This document shows positions 1 to 4,549 of a stretch of 5,358 bases of DNA, piece after piece; positions within the stretch are counted from its first letter, which is position 1; each line of letters opens with the position of its first letter. The stretch comes from Acidobacteriota bacterium (GTDB lineage Bacteria; Acidobacteriota; Vicinamibacteria; Vicinamibacterales; SCN-69-37): positions 1-5,358 of the forward strand of contig JANLHE010000021.1 of the NCBI GenBank assembly GCA_024653875.1, written 5' to 3'. The notes beneath the pieces were generated by a model. It had not been told where the DNA came from and ran no database searches. It saw only the letters and a list, made by a program, of their open reading frames with translations. The position numbers and the translations under genes are program-made.

Positions 1-402
1 GGCGGCCGCGACGGCGCCCGAGGTGCGGCCTCCGTCAAACACGATCTGGCCCACGCCCAGCCGGGTGGTGAAGAGATTGGTGGCGCCCGGCGAGTTGAGG
101 CGGGACACCGCAAAGTCCGCGGCCGTGAACTGCCGGGCCGACAGCAATGACCCGAATGCAAACACGGGCTGATTGCTGCGCTGCCAGGCTTCGGTCGCGG
201 TCAGGCGGGGCCACCAGGCGCTCCGGGCGACCGAGGCGTCGGCTGACGCCCGGTCCGCCTGGGCCCGGGCCGCCTGGAGCCCGGGATTGCGCGCCAGGGC
301 GGCCTCAATGGCGTCCGGCAGGGTCAGCAGGGTCTGCGCGGCCCCGGCCACGGGCCAGACCAGCACAAGGAGGAACGCCAGGAGAGCAAATCGTCGAGCC
401 AT
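1..402 (-). CDS. TolC-family outer membrane efflux protein, N-terminal part (runs off window)
   Basis: The minus strand is open from an ATG at 402 to the window edge, giving 134 codons without a stop. It starts with a clear signal peptide: MARR, a hydrophobic stretch (residues 5-18) and an AGAA/Q cleavage site near residue 22. Next comes LPDAIEAALARNPGLQAARA (about 27-46), the usual first helix of the outer membrane efflux protein repeat. A later QPVFAFGSLLSARQF stretch and a GVGQIVFDGGR segment near residue 120 resemble the beta-strand part of TolC-like proteins. Such proteins form the outer-membrane and periplasmic channel of tripartite exporters (RND, ABC or MFS). The partner pump and adaptor are not visible and may lie beyond the left edge. 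An AAGGGG directly abuts the ATG, which is too close for an ideal ribosome site, but the signal peptide supports this start. The family call is firm; the substrate is unknown. Confidence 0.88.
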   Translation of the reverse strand, partial: MARRFALLAFLLVLVWPVAGAAQTLLTLPDAIEAALARNPGLQAARAQADRASADASVARSAWWPRLTATEAWQRSNQPVFAFGSLLSARQFTAADFAVSRLNSPGATNLFTTRLGVGQIVFDGGRTSGAVAAA

Positions 403-422
403 CCCCTTAGAGATGCAGGCCG

Positions 423-1094
423 TTGGAAAAGGTGACACGGCTACAATTCGTGGACGTGTCTGTCACCAAACGCGGGAATCCGCATCTCTCATCCACGGCC
501 GCTGACGGCGATGTGTACGCCGGGCTGGTCCGGGCCGCGGCGGCCGGCGATGCGACGGCGATGGAGCAGCTGCTCATCCGGGCTCAAGAGGTGGCATTCC
601 GGTTTTCGCTGCTGGTCTGCGGTCATGCGCCCGATGCCGAAGACGTCATGCAGGACGCGCTGATGCGGACGTACCGGCGGGTGGGCACGATCAAGGATCC
701 GGCGGCGTTTCGCACGTGGCTGTTCCGCACCGTGCGGAACGCGTGTTTGATGAAGCGGCGCAAACGCGTGGACGAACCGGCGCGGGTGGAGTCGCTGGAC
801 GAGCCGCATGGCTTCGGCCATTCGGACGGCACATCGGCGCCGCGCGACGTGGCGACCGGCGGCAAGGGGCCCGAGGAACTGGCGCTGAACGCCTGGCTGG
901 GCCGGCGGTTGCGGCGCGCACTGGCCGCGCTGCCGCCCGCGTATCGGATGATTGTGTTGTTGCGCGAGATGGAAGGACTGTCAACGCGCGAGGTGGCGGA
1001 CGTAACCGGCATGACTGAAGTCAACGTGAAAACCCGTTTGCATCGCGCGCGCGTCATGCTGCGTGAAGCGCTGGGCTCGGAGGACGCCGCATGA
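423..1094 (+). CDS. ECF (sigma-24 type) RNA polymerase sigma factor
   Basis: This encodes an alternative sigma factor of the extracytoplasmic-function group, which directs RNA polymerase to stress or envelope promoters. In the 223-residue reading, region 2 spans about 47-115. It includes DAEDVMQDALMRTYRR (core binding) and FRTWLFRTVRNACLMKRRKR (-10 recognition). A variable linker (about 116-160) follows, then region 4 at 165-216 with LPPAYRMIVLLREMEGLS and the helix-turn-helix STREVADVTGMTEVNVKTRL (-35 recognition). The stop is certain but the start is not. The longest frame begins at TTG 423 with only a weak AGG upstream. In-frame GTG codons at 450 and 456 are alternatives, and a TACAAT -10-like box at 442-447 would place transcription start near 454, favouring 456. 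The homologous part begins only around residue 31. The stop overlaps the anti-sigma start (ATGA), the usual arrangement of a sigma with its cognate anti-sigma factor. Confidence 0.93.
   Translation: MEKVTRLQFVDVSVTKRGNPHLSSTAADGDVYAGLVRAAAAGDATAMEQLLIRAQEVAFRFSLLVCGHAPDAEDVMQDALMRTYRRVGTIKDPAAFRTWLFRTVRNACLMKRRKRVDEPARVESLDEPHGFGHSDGTSAPRDVATGGKGPEELALNAWLGRRLRRALAALPPAYRMIVLLREMEGLSTREVADVTGMTEVNVKTRLHRARVMLREALGSEDAA
442..447 (+). promoter_or_regulatory. Possible -10 box (TACAAT) of the sigma-factor operon
   Basis: TACAAT differs from the TATAAT consensus at one position. No convincing -35 element sits 16-18 bp upstream; the TTGGAA at 423-428 is only 13 bp away. If the box is real, transcription would start near 454, two bases before the in-frame GTG at 456. 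That would make the mRNA almost leaderless and rule out the TTG start at 423. A promoter read by the sigma factor itself is also possible and could lack a normal -35. This is inference from a single hexamer. Confidence 0.33.
1079..1084 (+). promoter_or_regulatory. Strong Shine-Dalgarno of the anti-sigma gene
   Basis: GGAGGA lies 6 nt before the ATG at 1091, inside the last codons of the sigma gene. It fixes the start of the downstream gene and indicates coupled translation of sigma and anti-sigma at near-equal levels. Confidence 0.8.
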
Positions 1095-1342
1095 CCGGGC
1101 TGCCACCGGTCACCTGCGATTCCCTGCTTGCGCAGATCTCCGCGTACCTCGACGGGGATCTGAACGGATCGGCCTGCGCGGCGATCGAACACCACGCCGC
1201 GTCGTGCGCCGCATGCGGGCGCGTGATTGAGGACTTCCGCCGCACCACCGGACTCTGCCGCACGGCCGCCACCGCGCCGCTGCCGGCCGACGTGAGGGCC
1301 CGGGCACGCGCCCGTGTGTTGGAGTTGTTGAAGCGACGCTGA
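1091..1342 (+). CDS. Small soluble zinc-finger (ZAS / zf-HC2) anti-sigma factor
   Basis: This 83-residue protein has the ZAS zinc-finger motif of anti-sigma factors: H35-x3-C39-x2-C42 within IEHHAASCAACGRV. A further Cys at position 9 lies in the typical opening TCDSLLAQISAYLDGDL. Anti-sigma factors of this type wrap around the ECF sigma and block polymerase binding until a signal releases it. No membrane segment or extracytoplasmic domain follows; the protein ends after a basic, Arg-rich helix (ARARARVLELLKRR). It should therefore act in the cytoplasm. The C9/H35/C39/C42 spacing equals that of the zinc ligands of RsrA, the thiol-disulfide sensor of Streptomyces (C11, H37, C41, C44, from memory), so redox sensing is a fair inference. 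Two more cysteines are C29 and C56. The start is set by GGAGGA 6 nt upstream and by the ATGA overlap with the sigma gene. Confidence 0.87.
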   Translation: MTGLPPVTCDSLLAQISAYLDGDLNGSACAAIEHHAASCAACGRVIEDFRRTTGLCRTAATAPLPADVRARARARVLELLKRR

Positions 1343-1362
1343 GGCGGGACTTCAGTCCCGCC
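1343..1362 (+). repeat. Perfect GC-rich palindrome directly after the anti-sigma stop
   Basis: GGCGGGACTTCAGTCCCGCC begins at the base after the TGA. It folds as 8 bp with a TTCA loop, or 9 bp with a 2-nt centre. The position suggests a terminator for the sigma operon, but the following bases (AACTGGCGCT) have no T-run, so a standard intrinsic terminator is not supported. A dispersed REP-like intergenic palindrome, or an mRNA 3'-end stabiliser, fits equally well. Confidence 0.7.
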
Positions 1363-1364
1363 AA

Positions 1365-1387
1365 CTGGCGCTCAAAACATCCGCCAG
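1365..1387. repeat. Second, weaker hairpin next to the palindrome
   Basis: CTGGCG (1365-1370) pairs with CGCCAG (1382-1387) around an 11-nt A-rich loop. It lies 2 bp after the palindrome at 1343-1362, so the two could form a paired unit like composite REP elements. No T-run follows it on the plus strand. The 6-bp stem is modest and could be chance in such GC-rich DNA. Confidence 0.35.
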
Positions 1388-1458
1388 AGCACGCGGGCGA
1401 TGAAAAAGCTCGCGTGATCGATCGCCATCAGGACGATAATCAATCTTCGAAGGCGGTC
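1372..1458 (-). pseudogene. Fossil fragment of a DUF1624 / HGSNAT-like membrane acyltransferase gene
   Basis: On the minus strand, 28 sense codons run from 1458 to a TGA at 1374-1372. The peptide includes DRLRRLIIVLMAIDHASFF followed by IARV, then LWRMF and the stop. This closely resembles the first transmembrane segment of DUF1624 / heparan-alpha-glucosaminide N-acetyltransferase-like proteins, whose N-terminus typically reads (D)xLRGLxxVLMAxDHxxxFF. Intact proteins are several hundred residues long. Here there is an in-frame stop a few codons upstream of the match and no membrane domain downstream, so this looks like a decayed N-terminal piece. The usual LRG reads LRR here. The fragment sits between the palindrome at 1343-1362 and the rmuC start at 1470. 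The motif match is from memory of the family; a short unrelated peptide cannot be excluded, but a chance VLMAIDH-type match in a 127-bp gap seems unlikely. Confidence 0.5.
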
Positions 1459-1469
1459 ACAACATTTTC

Positions 1470-2711
1470 ATGACTGGTACCGTGTTGTTCTTGATCATCG
1501 GGATGGCGCTGGGCGCCGCGGCGGCCTCCATCTGGTTCCTGCTCGGCCGGCAGCAACTGGTGGCCGACCAGGCCCGGATCACGGCCGAACTCGAGGCCAC
1601 GCGCCGCTCCGCCGACGAGCAGCGGGCCACCCTGGCGGAAACCCAGGCACGACTCCGCGAGTCATTTGCCGCCCTCTCGCAAGACGCGCTGCGCGAGAAC
1701 CGCACGGAGTTCGTCCAGCGCGCCGAGGCCCTGCTCAAACCGATGCGCGAGACCCTGGACAAGGTCCAGTCGCAGGTCGCGTCCGCTGACAAGGCGCGCG
1801 AAGGCTCGTTTCAGGCGGTCGCGACGCAGCTCAGCGGCCTGGTGACCTCGCAAGAGGGTTTGCGCAAGACCACCGAACACCTCTCGCAGGCCCTCCGCTC
1901 CCCCAACGCCCGCGGGCGCTGGGGCGAAGTGCAACTCCGGCGCATCGTCGAGATGTCGGGCATGCTCGAACACTGCGACTTCGAGGAGCAGCCGCAGACG
2001 ACCACGGACGCGGGCGGGCGGCAGACGCCGGACATGATTGTCCGGCTGCCCGGCGGCGCCAGCATCGTGATCGATTCCAAGGTGCCCATCGACGCGTACC
2101 TGCGCGCGTCCACCGCGCGCGACGACGCGGACCGCGACACGCATCTGGGCCAGCACGCGCGGCAGGTCCGCGAACACGTGCGGTCGCTGGGCGGCAAGGA
2201 ATACTGGACGCAGTTTCAGCCCTCGCCTGAGTTTGTCGTGATGTTCCTGCCGATCGAGCCGCTACTGGCCGCCGCGTTTGAACGTGACGAGACGCTGCTG
2301 GAGCTGGCCTCCACGATGCGCGTGGTGCCGGCCACGCCGATGACTTTGATGGCCATCCTGCGATCGGTGGCCTACGGCTGGAAACAGCAACAACTGGCCG
2401 TGAACGCGGAAGAGATTCAGCAGCTGGGCCGCGAGCTCTACGACCGCCTCGCGACGATGGTGGACCACCTCGACAAGGTTGGCACCAGCATCAAGCAGGC
2501 GGCCGACAACTACGACCGCTTCATCGGGTCACTTGAACAAAAAGTCCTGCCGGGCGCGCGCCGGTTCAAGGACCTGGGGGTCAGCTCCACGAAGGAACTC
2601 GAGGCACCGGAGCCGCTGCGCCTGACGCTGCGCAAGGTGCAGAAGGAAGAGCTGACGCCGTTGCTCGACTTGCCCGACGACGACCGTCCGAACCGCACCC
2701 GGCCTATTTGA
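1470..2711 (+). CDS. rmuC: RmuC-family DNA recombination protein
   Basis: RmuC proteins limit inversion and recombination at repeats and carry a predicted PD-(D/E)XK nuclease-like core. This 413-residue copy has the usual layout: an N-terminal membrane anchor (about 4-25, VLFLIIGMALGAAAASIWFL), a charged coiled coil (about 28-140), then the conserved domain (about 140-390). Diagnostic motifs are GRWGEVQLRRIVEMSGML (149-166), PDMIVRLPGG (187-196) and IVIDSKVPIDAYL (199-211). E153, D188, D202 and K204 are candidate active-site residues. The C-terminal tail is acidic and proline-containing. The ATG at 1470 places the membrane anchor at the very N-terminus; the only purine-rich stretch, GAAGG at 1449-1453, is too far upstream to be a good ribosome site. 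The gene is not co-directional with its right-hand neighbour and overlaps it tail to tail by 8 bp. The family call is secure; the cellular role is taken from the family. Confidence 0.95.
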   Translation: MTGTVLFLIIGMALGAAAASIWFLLGRQQLVADQARITAELEATRRSADEQRATLAETQARLRESFAALSQDALRENRTEFVQRAEALLKPMRETLDKVQSQVASADKAREGSFQAVATQLSGLVTSQEGLRKTTEHLSQALRSPNARGRWGEVQLRRIVEMSGMLEHCDFEEQPQTTTDAGGRQTPDMIVRLPGGASIVIDSKVPIDAYLRASTARDDADRDTHLGQHARQVREHVRSLGGKEYWTQFQPSPEFVVMFLPIEPLLAAAFERDETLLELASTMRVVPATPMTLMAILRSVAYGWKQQQLAVNAEEIQQLGRELYDRLATMVDHLDKVGTSIKQAADNYDRFIGSLEQKVLPGARRFKDLGVSSTKELEAPEPLRLTLRKVQKEELTPLLDLPDDDRPNRTRPI

Positions 2712-3444
2712 TCTCGACGGTCACCGTGACCTGGGCGATCACCTCGATGTCCGAGGGCGCGATGGGCGTGGCCACGGCGTCCGCGGCCCGCGAGGCCATC
2801 ATCATCGGCTGCGCCTCGAACTTCATCGAGCTCTGCGCGCCGCTCTCTTCGATTCTCAGGACCCGTCCCACCGCCATGCCCGCGCCGGCCGCCATGGCCT
2901 TGGCGCGCTCGGTCGCGTCCTGCACGGCCTGCATCAGGGCCTTTCGCTCAACGCCCGCGCGATCCTTCAGGTCAAACCGCAGGTTCCCAATCGTCGCGGT
3001 GGACGACGCAGGAAGGCTCAAGACGCCGACCGCATCCAGCACCTCGGCCACTTGATCGACCTTGTCGATGCGCACCTGGAGCTGGTTGGACACCACGAAG
3101 CCCTTCATCCGCTGGCGGCCGTTGGTGTAGTCGTACTCGGGGTGCAGGGAGAAGCCGATGGTCTGAATTGCGTCGGTGGGCAGCCCGGTGGACTTGAGGA
3201 CGGCCATGACCGAGGTCATGGCGGTCGCGCCCAGGCGCCGCGCTTCGGGGCCTTTCACGTCCCGGCTTTCCACCGCGACAAGCACCCAGGCCTGGTCCGG
3301 CGCCACCTTGATCCGGCTCTCCCCCGAGGCGACGATGACCGGCACGGGTTGCGCGGGGGTTTGCGCCAGCGCCGGCGTCACGACACCGGCCAGCAACGCG
3401 AACGACAGCGCGGAGGCGGAATGGAGGGTGCGTCGCATGGTCAT
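2704..3444 (-). CDS. Secreted SIMPL-domain (DUF541) protein
   Basis: This is a 246-residue exported protein of the SIMPL/DUF541 family. Members include E. coli YggE, an oxidative-stress-linked periplasmic protein, and BP26 of Brucella, which forms ring-like assemblies. A signal peptide covers residues 1-27 (MRR, a hydrophobic core, ALA/Q cleavage). The mature protein opens with VPVIVASGESRIKVAPDQAWV, the typical first strand (xxVxGxGxxxVxPDxA). Other family features are LKSTGLPTDAIQTIGFSLHPEYDY (an LxxxGIxxxDIQTxxxxLxPxYxY-like stretch), FVVSNQLQVRI, ATIGNLRFDLKD, and a helix ALMQAVQDATERAKAMAAGAG before the closing strand SDIEVIAQVTVTVEI. The start at 3444 is supported by AAAGGA (3454-3449) 4 nt upstream; an ATG two codons later is less well placed. 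The last 8 bp overlap the end of rmuC. No catalytic activity is established for the family. Confidence 0.92.
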   Translation of the reverse strand: MTMRRTLHSASALSFALLAGVVTPALAQTPAQPVPVIVASGESRIKVAPDQAWVLVAVESRDVKGPEARRLGATAMTSVMAVLKSTGLPTDAIQTIGFSLHPEYDYTNGRQRMKGFVVSNQLQVRIDKVDQVAEVLDAVGVLSLPASSTATIGNLRFDLKDRAGVERKALMQAVQDATERAKAMAAGAGMAVGRVLRIEESGAQSSMKFEAQPMMMASRAADAVATPIAPSDIEVIAQVTVTVEIK

Positions 3445-3453
3445 GAAATCCTT

Positions 3454-3459
3454 TATACA
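3454..3459 (+). promoter_or_regulatory. Possible -10 box (TATACA) for the homoserine dehydrogenase operon
   Basis: The 29-bp gap between the divergent starts at 3444 and 3474 is the only AT-rich spot nearby. TATACA on the plus strand would start transcription near 3466, leaving a leader of about 8 nt before the ATG at 3474. No clear -35 element sits 16-18 bp upstream. Support is limited to this hexamer and the position. Confidence 0.25.
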
Positions 3460-3473
3460 CTCTTGAGCGTCGT

Positions 3474-4532
3474 ATGCGTGTTGCCCTCTTGCTCATCGGG
3501 TTCGGCCACGTCGGCCGGCGGTTCGTGCACCTGCTGGAAGAATTGAGGCCGGCGCTGGACGCCCGCGGCATCGAGCCGGTGGTGGTGGGCATCGCGACGC
3601 GGCGCCACGGGTCGGTGTTTGACGAAGCGGGCCTCGACGCCGCACAGGTCGCGCGTCAGGTGGCCAGCGGGGAGATGGCGGGGCCATCCTCATCCGAGCA
3701 ACCGGCACATGCCCTGATTGCGCAACTCGGCTCCCTGAGCGCCGAGGTCCGCGTACTGGTTGAGACGACCACGCTGGATGTGCGGTTTGGCGAGCCGGCG
3801 ACTTCCCATGTCCGCGCGGCCCTGGCCGCAGGCGCGCACGTGATCAGCGCCAACAAGGGCCCGGTGGCGCACGCGTACCATGCCTTGGCGTCGGAAGCCG
3901 CGGCCGCGAAACGGCGGTTCCTGTTTGAAGGCGCGGTGATGGACGGCATCCCGATCTTCAACCTCGTGCGCGAGACGATGCCCGGCGTCCGCGTGCTGGG
4001 ATTCCGCGGCGTGATCAACAGCACGACCAATCACATCCTCACGGCCATGGAACACGGCGAGGCGTTTGACGCGGCGCTCGCGCGCATGCAGGCGGAAGGC
4101 ATTGCGGAAGCGGATCCTTCGCTGGACATCGACGGGTGGGATGCGGCGGCAAAGGTTTCGGCGCTGGCGAACGTCTGGATGGACGCGCGCATGACGCCGC
4201 AGGACGTGCGCCGCGAGGGCATCTGCGCCGGGGATGCCGCACGCGTCGCCGCGGCTGTCGCGCAGGGCCGCCGCATGAAACTTGTCGGGCGCGCGGCCCG
4301 TACGGCCGGCGGGATCGTCACCTCGGTGGGTTTGGAGACCCTTGAAGTCAGTGACCCGCTTGGCGGGCTTGACGGGCAAGCCAACGCGCTGGAGATCGAC
4401 ACGGACATCCTCGGGCGCGTGGTCATCACGCAGCGCGACGGCGGGCTGGAAAAAACCGCGTACGCGCTGTTTGCGGACCTGGTTGAAGTTGCGGAAATGA
4501 CCTCAGAGGTCGTTTTCAGGGGTGATCGATGA
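3474..4532 (+). CDS. Homoserine dehydrogenase, short form without ACT domain
   Basis: The enzyme interconverts L-aspartate-4-semialdehyde and L-homoserine with NAD(P)H, a branch step toward threonine and methionine, in the cytoplasm. The 352-residue protein opens with a Rossmann fold (VALLLIGFGHVGRRF, 3-17; GxGxVG-type loop 9-14). VISANKGPVA at 123-132 carries the conserved N127-K128. The catalytic domain shows GVINSTTNHIL (179-189) and GIAEADPSLDIDGWDAAAK (209-227). E212, D218, D223 and K227 match the spacing of E208, D214, D219 and catalytic K223 of the yeast enzyme. It ends near residue 350, so the C-terminal ACT domain used for threonine feedback in many bacterial enzymes is absent. The final residues (MTSEVVFRGDR) are encoded by a palindromic repeat. 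No thrB, thrC or aspartokinase gene is in view; instead the stop overlaps a CoA-transferase gene (ATGA). The start at 3474 places the Rossmann motif at the N-terminus; the upstream ribosome site is weak. Confidence 0.93.
   Translation: MRVALLLIGFGHVGRRFVHLLEELRPALDARGIEPVVVGIATRRHGSVFDEAGLDAAQVARQVASGEMAGPSSSEQPAHALIAQLGSLSAEVRVLVETTTLDVRFGEPATSHVRAALAAGAHVISANKGPVAHAYHALASEAAAAKRRFLFEGAVMDGIPIFNLVRETMPGVRVLGFRGVINSTTNHILTAMEHGEAFDAALARMQAEGIAEADPSLDIDGWDAAAKVSALANVWMDARMTPQDVRREGICAGDAARVAAAVAQGRRMKLVGRAARTAGGIVTSVGLETLEVSDPLGGLDGQANALEIDTDILGRVVITQRDGGLEKTAYALFADLVEVAEMTSEVVFRGDR
4494..4517 (+). repeat. Palindromic repeat copy 1 (inside the 3' end of the dehydrogenase gene)
   Basis: The copy is centred on A4505: GACCTC-A-GAGGTC with arms extending to GAAAT and GTTTTC. 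One G:T pair interrupts the inner stem. In the dehydrogenase frame it is read as MTSEVVF, the last residues before RGDR and the stop. Bases 4499-4515 match 4537-4553 of copy 2 with a single difference at the centre (A versus T). Confidence 0.85.
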
Positions 4533-4549
4533 AAACGACCTCTGAGGTC
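4499..4549 (+). repeat. Perfect 19-bp inverted repeat bracketing the CoA-transferase start
   Basis: Bases 4499-4517 are the exact reverse complement of 4531-4549, with a 13-nt loop at 4518-4530. In mRNA this could form a very stable 19-bp stem. The loop holds the Shine-Dalgarno AGGGG (4518-4522) and the first two bases of the ATG at 4529. Because each arm is itself a palindrome, the alternative fold is two separate small hairpins, one on each side of the start codon. Which fold dominates cannot be judged from sequence alone. An effect on translational coupling is inference. Confidence 0.85.
4518..4522 (+). promoter_or_regulatory. Shine-Dalgarno of the CoA-transferase gene
   Basis: AGGGG ends 6 nt before the ATG at 4529 and decides that start. 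It lies wholly in the loop between the two arms of the inverted repeat, so it is either exposed in the long stem-loop or located between two small hairpins. Confidence 0.65.

Noticed and set aside
147..505. Plus-strand open frames of 87 and 110 codons at the left edge
   Set aside because: They are opposite the signal peptide and first repeat of the efflux protein, and their translations are Arg/Ala/Pro-rich without motifs.
623..1195. A 190-codon antisense frame across the sigma and anti-sigma genes
   Set aside because: The plus strand holds well-defined sigma regions 2 and 4 and a zinc-finger motif here, while the antisense translation is Arg/Ser/Ala-rich with no family signature.
1343..1362. 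Intrinsic terminator of the sigma operon
   Set aside because: The stem is strong, but neither this palindrome nor the next hairpin is followed by a T-run, so it is recorded as a palindromic repeat rather than a terminator.
1435..1440. GATAAT as a -10 promoter box for rmuC
   Set aside because: No -35-like hexamer lies at a suitable distance, and the bases are also explained as part of the decayed acyltransferase reading frame.
3452..3457. TATAAA on the minus strand as a -10 box for the SIMPL gene
   Set aside because: It overlaps the AAAGGA ribosome site at 3454-3449, so transcription from it would begin downstream of the site needed for translation. The A/T bases are better explained as part of the Shine-Dalgarno region.
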